Assembly (NCBI RefSeq): GCF_006540305.1
Contig: NZ_BJOR01000001.1
Span: 6,572,001 to 6,636,000, forward strand
Origin: Streptomyces sp. 6-11-2
GTDB lineage: Bacteria; Actinomycetota; Actinomycetes; Streptomycetales; Streptomycetaceae
DNA: 64,000 bases
Reading direction: 5' to 3'
In this document: positions 16,970-24,124 of the stretch, piece by piece
How positions within the stretch are numbered: position 1 is the stretch's first letter
Layout: the number at the start of each line of letters is the position of its first letter
Program-made: the position numbers and the translations under genes
The notes under the pieces: model-generated
Seen by the model: only the letters and a program-made list of their open reading frames with translations
Told to the model about the DNA's origin: nothing
The model's database searches: none

Positions 16970-17880
16970 GCGCTGCGCGGCCGTCGCGCGGACTTCTTCA
17001 CCGTCTTCTGTGCGGTGGCCTCCTTGGCCGGCTGCTGCTTTGCGGCGGTCTTCTTCTTCGGTACCGGCATCTCGTGCACGTCGGCCTCCGCCTCGCCGCG
17101 CGCGGCCTTCGCTTTCTCCACGGACGCGTTCAGCGCCGCCATCAGGTCCAGCACCTGCCCCGGCTCGGCCTCCGGCTCCGGCACCGCGGGCGGCTCCCGG
17201 TGCTCGCGCTTGGCCTCGATGATCCGCTCCAGAGCCTCCGTGTACTGGTCGACGAAGTCCGGCCCAGTCAGGTCGTCGCGCGCCATCGTCTCCATCAGTG
17301 CGAGCGCGCCGTCGATCTCGCCCTCGTCGATGTCCACAGTCGGCGGGTACAACTCCTCCGGGGAACGGATCTCGTCCGGCCAGCGCATGGAATGCAGCAC
17401 CAGCACGTCATCCCGCACCCGCAGCAGACCCAGGCGCTCCCTCCCGCTCCACGCGTACTTCGCGACGGCCACCTTCGACGAGCGGCCCAGCGCCTGCACC
17501 AGCAGCTTGTACGGCTTCGCGGCGACGGCACCGTCCGGGGCGAGGTAGTAGCCCTCACCGATCCGGATCGGGTCCACCGAGTCCAGCGGCACGAAACTGT
17601 CGATCTCGATCGCCTTGGCGGTGGGCAGTGGCAGGTTGCTCAGCTCGGCGTCGGTGATGGGGATGACCTGGTCCTTCGTCCACTCGTAGCCCTTGCCGAT
17701 CTCGGACTGCTGGACCTCGCGCCCCTCGATCTCGCACACCTTCCGCACGCGGACCCTGCCCATGTCGGCAAGGTGGTACTGGTGGAGGCGCACGCTGTGG
17801 TCTTCGGTGCCGCTGACCACGCGGATCGGCACCGTGACTAGGCCGAAGCTGATCGCGCCAGACCAGATGGTTCGGGGCAT
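16966..17880 (-). CDS. ku: Ku-family DNA end-binding protein
   Basis: Bacterial Ku homodimers encircle broken DNA ends and recruit LigD for non-homologous end joining. The 304-residue product starts MPRTIWSGAISFGLVTVPIR, the signature opening of the family, and has the core segments KYAWSGRERLGLLRVRDDVL and LHSMRWPDEIR. The C-terminal tail is Lys/Ala-rich (KKKTAAKQQPAKEA, KTVKKSARRPRSA), as in extended actinobacterial Ku proteins that bind DNA more strongly. ATG 17880 has GGAGGTCTTCCC upstream. No ligD lies in the window. Streptomyces often carry several ku genes, and this one is inside the island. Confidence 0.93.
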   Translation of the reverse strand: MPRTIWSGAISFGLVTVPIRVVSGTEDHSVRLHQYHLADMGRVRVRKVCEIEGREVQQSEIGKGYEWTKDQVIPITDAELSNLPLPTAKAIEIDSFVPLDSVDPIRIGEGYYLAPDGAVAAKPYKLLVQALGRSSKVAVAKYAWSGRERLGLLRVRDDVLVLHSMRWPDEIRSPEELYPPTVDIDEGEIDGALALMETMARDDLTGPDFVDQYTEALERIIEAKREHREPPAVPEPEAEPGQVLDLMAALNASVEKAKAARGEAEADVHEMPVPKKKTAAKQQPAKEATAQKTVKKSARRPRSA

Positions 17881-17949
17881 GGGAAGACCTCCACTGCAGG
17901 CCCCGAGCAGGATCAGGCTACGCCGCGGCGCACCCGGGCCACCAAGCAT

Positions 17950-17978
17950 GAGCGCCCGACCGTGGTGGTCGGGCGCTC
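17950..17978. terminator. Strong hairpin upstream of ku
   Basis: A perfect 12-bp stem (GAGCGCCCGACC, 17950-17961, with 17967-17978) and a 5-base loop. It lies between two divergent genes, not after one. It may be the orphaned terminator of a deleted gene. The rest of 17881-18200 shows no convincing gene. Confidence 0.45.
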
Positions 17979-18200
17979 GGGTTACGCGGAGTCTGTGACC
18001 CTTGGCCTTGCGGCTCGGGCGTCGCGCACCGCCTCCGGTTATCCCTGTTGCCAGCGACTTCCTACACGGGCCCTGAGGGCCTTCCCCGCGCGCGTCAGGT
18101 CGGCGTTCGCGTCATGCCGTGCGCCCAGAATGCCAGAACAGCCTCATCCCCGCTCGGCTCCCGCTAGGTTGGCGCCTCACCGCACACCCTGGGGGACGAT

Positions 18201-18458
18201 ATGAAAGCCGTCTGGACACTCCTCACCTTCCTCTTCGGCCTGTTCACGCTCGGAGCCGTCGGCAGCACCATCCAGGCAGTACAGAACAGCCCGTCCGGAG
18301 CCCACAACAGCTACAGCATCGGCAGCGGCATCATCGACGGTCTTCTCCGCGTCCTCTTCATCGCGGCCCTCGCGCTCGCCACCAGGGCCTGCTACCAGCG
18401 AGCCTCCCGTACCAGCCAGTCTGCGCCCGGCCCTGACAAGCGGCCCTGGCAGCGGTGA
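18201..18458 (+). CDS. Small membrane protein
   Basis: An 85-residue protein with two transmembrane segments (residues 4-24, VWTLLTFLFGLFTLGAVG; about residues 46-64, LLRVLFIAALALATRA) separated by a Ser/Asn/Gly-rich loop, and a polar C-terminus. ATG after GGGGGACG. Followed at once by a terminator hairpin. Function unknown. A phage or island accessory protein is plausible. Confidence 0.58.
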   Translation: MKAVWTLLTFLFGLFTLGAVGSTIQAVQNSPSGAHNSYSIGSGIIDGLLRVLFIAALALATRACYQRASRTSQSAPGPDKRPWQR

Positions 18459-18467
18459 CACGACAGC

Positions 18468-18498
18468 GCCCACCTCGACGGGGGATGCGAGGTGGGCG
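18468..18498 (+). terminator. Terminator after small membrane protein
   Basis: CGCCCACCTCG at 18468-18478 pairs perfectly with CGAGGTGGGCG at 18488-18498 over a 9-base loop, ten bases after the stop at 18458. Confidence 0.72.
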
Positions 18499-18577
18499 TA
18501 GGGCCAGTGTGGCACAGGGCTGGGCAGGACGGCCGTGTCCCACGTAGCGTGTCCGCACCCAAGCCGAGGGAGAGACC

Positions 18578-18798
18578 ATGAACGACGACACCACCTGGGG
18601 CTAGGAGGGGGTCGGCGGGGATCGGCTCATTCACTGTGTCAACTACGGCATCCGCCTGGTGGGCGGAGCGTTGGGGACCTGCCTCGGCATCCGGAAGGCG
18701 CTGTTAATCGCGGGCGCCAGCGGCAAGCTGTCGTTACTGTGGCTGCTGCCCTCGCCAACATCCGCAGTCCGCTATCTCGCGAGGTGAAGGAGGAGTGA
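18578..18798 (+). pseudogene. Small gene with nonsense codon and frameshift
   Basis: ATG 18578 with GAGGGAGAG upstream encodes MNDDTTWG, then TAG at 18602-18604. The same frame goes on sensibly (DRLIHCVNYGIRLVGGALGT, IRKALL). Near 18735 the sensible sequence shifts frame to VTVAAALANIRSPLSREVKE and ends at TGA 18796-18798, which overlaps the ATG of the DinB-like gene. The reconstructed protein would be about 72 residues. The join is an inference from coding character, not from a search. Confidence 0.5.
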
Positions 18799-19427
18799 TG
18801 AGCCGTCAGGTCGCCACGCCAGCGCGCCTGGTGACACTGCTGGACCAGTTCGACTTCGGCTGCGAGCGCCTGCTCGGCCGGATCAACGGGCCGGTGGTGG
18901 ACAGTGGCAACGGAGTCGAGGTCGAAGCCACCCCGATGACCGACGGGGAATACCTCTGGGAGCCGGTGCCCGACTGCTGGTCGGTCCGCCGCCACGTGGA
19001 CGGGCCGGGAGCACGCGCCACCCTGCTGGTGGGGGCGGGCGACTGGGGCCGGGACTCGGCGGCCTCGCCGCACCCCGTGCCGCCGCCCTTCACCACTATC
19101 GCCTGGCGGCTGACCCACCTCGGCGAGATGCTGGCCGTCCGCGCCGACCACGCCAACGGCACCCACACCCTCACGAAGGACGACTTCCGGGTCAGCCCTG
19201 ACGCCGCCGGGGCGATCGCGAGCTTCTCGGCCGCCGCCGCAGCCTGGCGCGAGGCGCTGCTCGCCGCCGACAACGCCGTGCTCGACAAGATCGGCCACTG
19301 CACGTACCCGCACGGCAGCGACCCGGAGGAACCATTCATCGACGTCATCTGGTGGGTGAACCAGGAACTCCTGCACCACGGAGCCGAGATCGCCCTGCTG
19401 CGCGACCTCTACCGGTACCAGGCGTAG
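18798..19427 (+). CDS. DinB-like (YfiT/mycothiol-S-transferase fold) protein
   Basis: A 209-residue DinB-superfamily protein. It opens with the helix RLVTLLDQFDFGCERLLGRI, has a middle stretch YLWEPVPDCWSVR typical of DinB proteins, then TTIAWRLTHLGEMLAVRADH, whose His lies in the conserved metal-site helix. It ends with INQELLHH-like WWVNQELLHHGAEIALLRDL. Such proteins are metal-dependent thiol transferases or of unknown role. ATG 18798 with AAGGAGGA. Translation is probably coupled to the broken small gene just upstream. Confidence 0.83.
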   Translation: MSRQVATPARLVTLLDQFDFGCERLLGRINGPVVDSGNGVEVEATPMTDGEYLWEPVPDCWSVRRHVDGPGARATLLVGAGDWGRDSAASPHPVPPPFTTIAWRLTHLGEMLAVRADHANGTHTLTKDDFRVSPDAAGAIASFSAAAAAWREALLAADNAVLDKIGHCTYPHGSDPEEPFIDVIWWVNQELLHHGAEIALLRDLYRYQA

Positions 19428-19543
19428 GAGCGCTTCCCAGTTACCGGCAACCCGCCTGCGTTTCGTGATCATTCCTGCCGGATGATATCGGTATGCGTAG
19501 CGGGATGAGCTGTTCGAGGTCGAGTCGGCGCCCCACGAAAGAA

Positions 19544-19583
19544 CGCCCCCGCCTCCACGCCCGCAGGCAGAGAAACGGGGGCG
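19544..19583 (-). terminator. Terminator of the leftward prophage remnant
   Basis: CGCCCCCG at 19544-19551 pairs with CGGGGGCG at 19576-19583. Read on the minus strand the stem is followed by TTCTTT, giving a rho-independent layout just after the last minus-strand phage gene. Confidence 0.6.
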
Positions 19584-19592
19584 CAACGAGTC

Positions 19593-19745
19593 TCACTCAG
19601 GCTCGTCGTCCGGCGGCCAGTCCGGCTCCCGGAACAGGCCCTCCCACTGCGGCCGCTCCAGAGACGGCCGAGCGGACCTACCAGCAGCAGCCGTCGCCTC
19701 CTTCACGGTCCTCGCTGGCCGCGGAGGCCGCTCAACTGCACGCAT
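19593..19745 (-). CDS. Small phage-type protein, 50 residues
   Basis: ATG at 19745 with AAGGGAG eight bases upstream. The product is basic at the N-terminus (MRAVERPPRPARTVKEATAA) and ends acidic with Trp/Pro (PQWEGLFREPDWPPDDEPE). It is the final gene of a tightly spaced minus-strand unit that reads like the late end of a Streptomyces phage. Unknown function. Confidence 0.5.
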   Translation of the reverse strand: MRAVERPPRPARTVKEATAAAGRSARPSLERPQWEGLFREPDWPPDDEPE

Positions 19746-19772
19746 CCGAACTCCCTTCACACGGGCAGGCGC

Positions 19773-20111
19773 CTACTCGGCATCCTCCGGCGGTGGCGGC
19801 GGAGCGATCGGCCGCTGCGCCCGGCGCACCGTCCGCGTCGCCAACACCAGCAGACCGCTGATCACCAGCAACAGGATCACCCGCGCCACACGCAGGAACG
19901 GAGCGGCAGGCGAGTGGATCCCCACCAGAGTGATCGTCACCGTGTACGCGCCCAGACCGAGGATCGTGGCCACGAAACAGATCAGATACCAGCCCATCGC
20001 AGTCGTCCGCCACGGGCGGATCCGTGCGTACGTCACCAGGAAAACACCCGCGACGACCACGATCAGCCCCGACGCCCCCGCATTCACGATCATCGACCAC
20101 GTCAGCGTCAC
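19773..20111 (-). CDS. Phage-type small membrane protein
   Basis: A 112-residue protein with three hydrophobic segments (about residues 6-28, 40-62 and 73-93) and a Pro-rich tail (PIAPPPPPEDAE). It starts with an ATGA overlap on the preceding gene. Position among lysis genes suggests a holin or tail-region membrane protein, but the family is not certain. Confidence 0.62.
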   Translation of the reverse strand: MTLTWSMIVNAGASGLIVVVAGVFLVTYARIRPWRTTAMGWYLICFVATILGLGAYTVTITLVGIHSPAAPFLRVARVILLLVISGLLVLATRTVRRAQRPIAPPPPPEDAE

Positions 20112-20338
20112 AACGGGCGCCTCCCCTCATACGTCGCGCGGATCAACTCCCCGAGGTGATTGCGCTGCTGCACCCCCCGCAGGAGATCTGCCGCCGCCTG
20201 CACGGCCGGCCCCCGCGCCTCCCCCCACAGCCGATCGTGCTGCGCCCGCTCCAGAGCCGACGCCGCGGCCTGCTGCCCGCGGGTCGGCTTCCGCTTACGA
20301 GACACCGCCTGGCGTAGACGCCCCATCCACCTCCGCAC
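20108..20338 (-). CDS. Small basic phage-type protein
   Basis: A 76-residue, strongly basic, helical protein (MRRWMGRLRQAVSRKRKPTR ... ALERAQHDRLWGEARGPAVQ ... NHLGELIRATYEGRRPL). Overlaps the gene before it by 44 bases and the one after it by four, typical of compact phage operons. Function unknown. Confidence 0.58.
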   Translation of the reverse strand: MRRWMGRLRQAVSRKRKPTRGQQAAASALERAQHDRLWGEARGPAVQAAADLLRGVQQRNHLGELIRATYEGRRPL

Positions 20339-20612
20339 CCGAGCTCACCCCCTGACCGTCCGGCCGGGGAAGTGACGTCAGGATGTGGCCCGCAGTGCGT
20401 GAGAGCTCCAGCAGCTCACCAACCTGCTGCTGGGCCACCTGCCGGGCCTTCTCGGATTCCGTGTGAGCCTGGCGCCAGGTGTCACGCTCCTGCCTCATGT
20501 CGAGGTAGAGCCGCCGCGGGACGAGCTTGCCCGTGAGCACGAGCAGGACGGCCAGCCCGAGGAGGCCGGTGGTGCCCACCGTTGCCCAACCGGCCCCGAT
20601 CAGAGCGCTCAC
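20295..20612 (-). CDS. Phage-type single-pass protein with coiled coil
   Basis: A 105-residue product from GTG 20612 (GGAAGG upstream). One N-terminal membrane helix (LIGAGWATVGTTGLLGLAVL ... ) is followed by a charged helix with heptad character (LYLDMRQERDTWRQAHTESE, KARQVAQQQVGELLELSRTA) and a Gly/Ser tail. The layout resembles a spanin or inner-membrane lysis accessory, though that assignment rests only on topology and position. Confidence 0.58.
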   Translation of the reverse strand: MSALIGAGWATVGTTGLLGLAVLLVLTGKLVPRRLYLDMRQERDTWRQAHTESEKARQVAQQQVGELLELSRTAGHILTSLPRPDGQGVSSGAEVDGASTPGGVS

Positions 20613-20637
20613 ACCGGCCTTCCTCTCCACTGATGGA

Positions 20638-20975
20638 TCACGTGCCCGGCTCGACCGCCGCGTGCTTGCCGCCTCCGGTGGAGGTGGCAAGCTCGATCCC
20701 CGTCGCGATCCCGGACGGCCGCCACACGGTGTGGTAGGCGGCGCCGATCACGATGACGGCGATGAGCATGCAGGTGATGGCGCGCTTGCCCGTGAACTCG
20801 TCGTTGAAGTAGGCGGTCCCGAGGCCGTCGCCGGCCGCGACGAGGAGCATGAAGAGGCCCTTGACGGCGCCGGACCAGCGGGGCTGGTTGACGATCGCGA
20901 TGACGGGCGGCAGGAGGAAGGCGAGGGCGGCCGCCCACAGTTGCGCATCGGTCGGTTGCCCTCCACTGCGGCGTC
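20638..20975 (-). pseudogene. Phage membrane protein lacking its start
   Basis: The frame reads TDAQLWAAALAFLLPPVIAI, PRWSGAVKGLFMLLVAAGDG, ITCMLIAVIVIGAAYHTVWR and ends EPGT. It has three membrane segments, as in actinophage holin-region proteins. No start codon precedes TDAQ. The upstream bases belong in another frame to the lysin remnant, so the 5' end has been deleted. Junction about 20965-20975. Confidence 0.6.
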
Positions 20976-21182
20976 CTGGTTCGGCCACGCGAAGTGGTAC
21001 GCGCCGGGCACGAGCCCGGCCGCCTGGATGCCCTTGATGTGGGTCGCGAACCGGCTGTCGTGCGTCTTCTGACCCTCGGACGCCTTGGCGAACGCGAAGA
21101 CCACGCCGTCGCGCGCGTGGGCGGCCCAGTCCTGTCCGGCCTGGTAGGCGGAGACGTCGACGCCTCGGCAAGTGCTGGTCAT
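20965..21182 (-). pseudogene. N-terminal fragment of GH25-type phage lysin
   Basis: ATG 21182 with GGAGG upstream encodes MTSTCRGVDVSAYQAGQDWA, VVFAFAKASEGQKTHDSRF and LVPGAYHFAWPNQDAAVEGN: the first third of a glycoside hydrolase family 25 lysozyme, including the GVDVSxYQ catalytic-Asp strand, KASEG and GAYHF strands. The rest of the barrel is missing. After VEGN the sequence switches to a membrane-protein gene in another frame. Cannot be an active muramidase. Confidence 0.75.
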
Positions 21183-21253
21183 GAGGTGCCTCCAGGGCAT
21201 AGAGAAAGCCCCTCGGAGGCGAGGGGCTTGGGAGACGGCAGGGAGAGTAATGA

Positions 21254-21457
21254 TCAGCGGCCGATCCACAGGACACCCATGGCAGCGCAGAAGACGCCAG
21301 GGCCAGCGTTGGTTGGCAGTGAGTTGCCGCCGGGGCCAGTTGTGGAGGAGTGGGCGGCGAAGACCTCGACGTAATCCGTCGTCCCGTTCAGTGTGCAGAT
21401 CGCGCTTGTCTGCATGCCGCTCAGTACAGCCTGTGACGGGTCAAAAGATGCACCCGA
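21254..21457 (-). pseudogene. C-terminal fragment of a phage tail/fibre protein
   Basis: About 67 residues (SGASFDPSQAVLSGMQTSAI, NGTTDYVEVFAAHSSTTGPG, VFCAAMGVLWIGR) look like the C1q-like end of an actinophage tail protein: a DYVEV strand followed by a hydrophobic last strand ending in WIG. Upstream of about 21457 the frame loses this character, exactly where the integrase remnant begins on the other strand. A deletion junction is inferred. Confidence 0.5.
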
Positions 21458-21840
21458 TCCGGCAACGGCGCGAAGGAGCGGCCGGTCCGTCCGCGGTACG
21501 AGCGGTGGGCGCGGCCGGAGATCCCTGCGGTGGAGGAGATGGCGGGTGAGGACATCTACCGGCTGCGGCACTGGCACAAGGCCCTGTTGGACGAGCCGGG
21601 CGCGGATGTGGCGCGGGTGGCGATCGAGGGACGGATGGGCCAGAACTGCCGGGTGTGGAGGGGGTGTACAGCGAGGTGACGGTCGGGATGGAGGAGCGGA
21701 TTGTGGAGTATCTGCAGGGCGTCTGGGAGAAGGAGGTAGTGGGGGCTGGAATGTGGGAGGCACCGTTTCCCATGCCTCTCCCAGATGATCTGTTGGATGA
21801 GGCCCCGCCGCTGTTCAGCGGCCTACCGGTGTTGGAGTAG
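21458..21840 (+). pseudogene. Tyrosine integrase, C-terminal remnant with frameshift
   Basis: First frame: RPVRPRYERWARPEIPAVEE, then YRLRHWHKALLDEPGADVAR and AIEGRMG. The LRHxH block is the box II Arg-His motif of tyrosine recombinases. At 21641-21643 one base appears lost. In the next frame follow ELPGVEGVYSEVT, with the likely catalytic Tyr, then MEERIVEYLQGVWEKEV and a tail ending at TAG 21838-21840. The N-terminal and box I parts are absent. It stops three bases before the ATG that overlaps attR, the usual int-att arrangement, so this was the island's own integrase. Confidence 0.75.
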
Positions 21841-21842
21841 GG

Positions 21843-22883
21843 ATGATCGTCTGGATCAACGGCGCTTTCGGTGCGGGGAAGACGACCACCGCACGGGAAC
21901 TGATCGAACTGATCCCGAACAGTACGCTCTTCGACCCCGAGGTCATCGGCGGTGCGCTGACGTATCTGCTGCCGCCCAAACATCTCGCCGAGGTCGGCGA
22001 CTACCAGGATCTGCCGATCTGGCGGCGCATGGTGATCGACACGGCGGCCGCGATGCTCGCCGAGCTGGGCGGAACCCTCGTGGTGCCCATGACCCTGCTG
22101 CGCCAGGAGCACCGCGACGAGATCTTCGGCGGGCTCGCCGCCCGCCGCATCGCCGTGCGGCATGTACTCCTCGCCCCGGCCGAAACGATCCTGCGGGAGC
22201 GGATAGCCCACCGGGAGGTCCCGCCCGACCTGCCCGACGGCGAGATGCGCGTCCGCCAGTGGGCCTACGACCACATCGAGCCCTACCGGACCGCGCTGGC
22301 CTCCTGGCTCACCGCCGACGCCCACCCCGTCGACACCAGCGCCCTCACCCCGCACGAGACGGCGGTCCGCGTCGTCGAGGCCGTCAGCAGCGGTGCCGTG
22401 CCCGTCTGCGACATCGTGCAGACCCCGGAGCCCACGGCCGAGACCGTCGCCTCCGGGGTGCTCCTGTTCGACGAACGGGACCGCGTACTGCTCGTCGACC
22501 CCACCTACAAGCCCGGCTGGGAGTTCCCCGGCGGTGTCGTCGAACCCGGCGAGGCACCGGCCCGTGCGGGAATGCGCGAGGTCGCCGAGGAGACGGGGGT
22601 GCGGCTGGACGACGTGCCCCGGCTGCTCGTCGTCGACTGGGAGCCGCCCGCGCCCCCCGCCTTCGGCGGTCTGCGCTTCCTCTTCGACGGCGGCCGGCTG
22701 AACTCCGCGGCGGCCCAGCGACTGCTGCTGCCCGGACCCGAGCTGCGCGCCTGCCGCTTCGTCACCGAGCGGGAGGCCGCCGACCTGCTCCCGCCCGTCC
22801 GCTACGCCCGGCTGCGCTGGGCACTGCGGGCCCGCGAGCGCGGCGCGGCGGCGTACCTGGAGGCGGGCGTCCCGGTCGGCTGA
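21843..22883 (+). CDS. P-loop kinase/ATPase-NUDIX hydrolase fusion (island target gene)
   Basis: A 346-residue two-domain protein. N-terminal P-loop GAFGAGKT (residues 7-14) in an AAA/shikimate-kinase-like fold, followed from about residue 200 by a NUDIX domain with a complete box: GGVVEPGE (230-237) ... REVAEETGV (245-253). It may phosphorylate or hydrolyse a small substrate and remove a nucleoside-diphosphate-linked one, but substrates are unknown. The island entered its first codons. The present ATG 21843 replaces the ancestral GTG still visible at 7345. GGAG from the integrase 3' end lies five bases upstream, so translation is probably retained. It ends nine bases from the convergent kinase-like gene. 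Confidence 0.88.
   Translation: MIVWINGAFGAGKTTTARELIELIPNSTLFDPEVIGGALTYLLPPKHLAEVGDYQDLPIWRRMVIDTAAAMLAELGGTLVVPMTLLRQEHRDEIFGGLAARRIAVRHVLLAPAETILRERIAHREVPPDLPDGEMRVRQWAYDHIEPYRTALASWLTADAHPVDTSALTPHETAVRVVEAVSSGAVPVCDIVQTPEPTAETVASGVLLFDERDRVLLVDPTYKPGWEFPGGVVEPGEAPARAGMREVAEETGVRLDDVPRLLVVDWEPPAPPAFGGLRFLFDGGRLNSAAAQRLLLPGPELRACRFVTEREAADLLPPVRYARLRWALRARERGAAAYLEAGVPVG
21844..21865 (+). repeat. attR core, 22-bp direct repeat
   Basis: Exact copy of 7346-7367. It begins at the second base of the start codon of the NUDIX fusion gene and covers codons 1-7, just before the P-loop. The bases after it (TTTCGGTGCGGGG) complete the P-loop, unlike those after attL, so this is the original target side. 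Confidence 0.82.
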
Positions 22884-22892
22884 CGCCCGCGC

Positions 22893-23963
22893 CTAAGCGG
22901 AATGCATGGAATGCGCCGAATGTGTGAGGCTGTCGCCGACGCTTCGCAGTTCCTCGTACGGATAGGGGGTCAGCCTGCTCTCCTTGCGCAGGCGGTCGTG
23001 GAAGGCGTTCAGGCGCGCGGCGATCGGCGCGTGACGGGTCAGAAGCGCCGCGGCCGCCGCCGGGACGCCCTCGGGCCGCGCGCCTTCGGCGCAGGCGCGG
23101 ACGAAGGCCCGGCGTTCCTCCAGGTCGTCTGCATACAGGGCGTTGACCAGCCAGTTCACCAGGTGCGTGACGGTGTAGGCGCGGTCGTAGCCGCGGTGCC
23201 GGCCGAAGAACTCGCGCTCCCGCTCGGTGAGCCGGAACCGGTCGCTCAGCGCGAGACCGAAGTCGGAGAGGTACAGCCGGGTGCCGTCGGTGAGGATGTT
23301 GTGGAAATGCGCGTCCAGGTGCAGCAGCCGGTGCTCGTGCAGGAAGCCGGTGAGGGCCTCAAGGCCGGCTTCGACGAACTCGCACGCGCTGTCCGCCGCG
23401 TCGCCGCGCAGCCGGGCGGCGAGCCAGTCGTCCGCGGTGTACGGCACGTACTCGAGGAACAGGACCAGGCTCGCGGTGGCCGTGCGCAGGGCCTCGATGC
23501 GGTGCTCCACCTGCGGGGCGCCGCCCCAGTAGGCGACGGTCCGCTCCACGTCGGCCAGCAGCTCCGGCAGCGGTCCGGGCGTGTCGGGCAGCGCCCGCCA
23601 GTGGTGCAGCAGGGGGAAGCCGGAGAAGCGGCCGGAGAGCACCCAGTTCGTCGTCATGTGGTGCGCGGCTAGCTCCCGCCACGCCCCGAGTCCGGGGCTG
23701 CCGATGCCGTAGTGGAAGTAGGGCGGCAGGTCGAAGAGGTTCGCGGTCGACCGCAGGTGGTCGGTGAGCCGTTCGACGTCGGTCAGGCGCACGTACTTGA
23801 CGAAGACCTGGTGGCCGTCCACGTCGACGATCGCGGAACGGCCGCCGATCCCGGTGCCGAACGGCTTGCCGCCCGCGAGGAGTTGAGCGAGTTCGCTGTC
23901 GCTGAGGAGCGAGAGGGCGGTGGCGATGTCGGTGTGTGCCGCGATGCGGGTGGAGAGGGTCAT
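22893..23963 (-). CDS. Protein-kinase-fold phosphotransferase-like protein
   Basis: A 356-residue protein with the kinase/aminoglycoside-phosphotransferase fold. Seen are the nucleotide-site strands GGRSAIVDVDGHQVFVKYVR (Lys in VFVKYV), LVLFLEYVPY as hinge, the catalytic loop LLHLDAHFHNIL (HxDxxxxN) and the metal motif LSDFGLAL (DFG). All catalytic residues are present, so it is probably an active kinase of a protein or small molecule. The start ATG 23963 has GAGGATGGG upstream. A much longer open frame upstream is compositional. It lies convergent with the NUDIX fusion gene. Confidence 0.78.
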   Translation of the reverse strand: MTLSTRIAAHTDIATALSLLSDSELAQLLAGGKPFGTGIGGRSAIVDVDGHQVFVKYVRLTDVERLTDHLRSTANLFDLPPYFHYGIGSPGLGAWRELAAHHMTTNWVLSGRFSGFPLLHHWRALPDTPGPLPELLADVERTVAYWGGAPQVEHRIEALRTATASLVLFLEYVPYTADDWLAARLRGDAADSACEFVEAGLEALTGFLHEHRLLHLDAHFHNILTDGTRLYLSDFGLALSDRFRLTEREREFFGRHRGYDRAYTVTHLVNWLVNALYADDLEERRAFVRACAEGARPEGVPAAAAALLTRHAPIAARLNAFHDRLRKESRLTPYPYEELRSVGDSLTHSAHSMHSA

Positions 23964-24063
23964 GATCCCATCCTCATCCGGACGCCGGGCGCTCGTCGGC
24001 CCCTTTTGCCTCGGGAACGGCACGCCTTGGCACAGGAGTTGAACGTCGAGGCCGTCGTGAGTG

Positions 24064-24115
24064 CGTCCGCGGCCCGGGTCCTCCGTCGTACGGCGGAGGA
24101 CCCGGGCCGCGGACG
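24064..24115 (-). terminator. 22-bp perfect hairpin terminator
   Basis: Bases 24064-24085 are the exact inverse complement of 24094-24115, with an 8-base loop. It starts directly after the stop of the M20 peptidase (minus strand) and is one of the longest perfect stems in the window. Confidence 0.8.
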
Positions 24116-24124
24116 GAGCGAGGG

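Larger units (their letters stand above)
7346..21865 (+). mobile_element. Degenerate integrated genomic island
   Basis: Defined by the 22-bp direct repeats at 7346-7367 and 21844-21865 and by the C-terminal remnant of a tyrosine integrase that ends four bases before the right repeat. Contents: several Streptomyces-specific small genes, regulators, a SLOG protein, FUSC transporter, Ku, DinB-like protein and a prophage lysis/tail remnant. No replication or conjugation gene (RepSA, TraB/FtsK) was recognised, and many genes are broken. It is therefore best read as an old, now immobile phage/ICE-derived island with additional cargo. The inserted length is about 14,498 bp plus one repeat. Confidence 0.75.

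Noticed and set aside
17950..17978. Riboswitch or attenuator for ku
   Set aside because: It is only a single short hairpin upstream of the ku promoter side and oriented without a leader. An orphan terminator is simpler.
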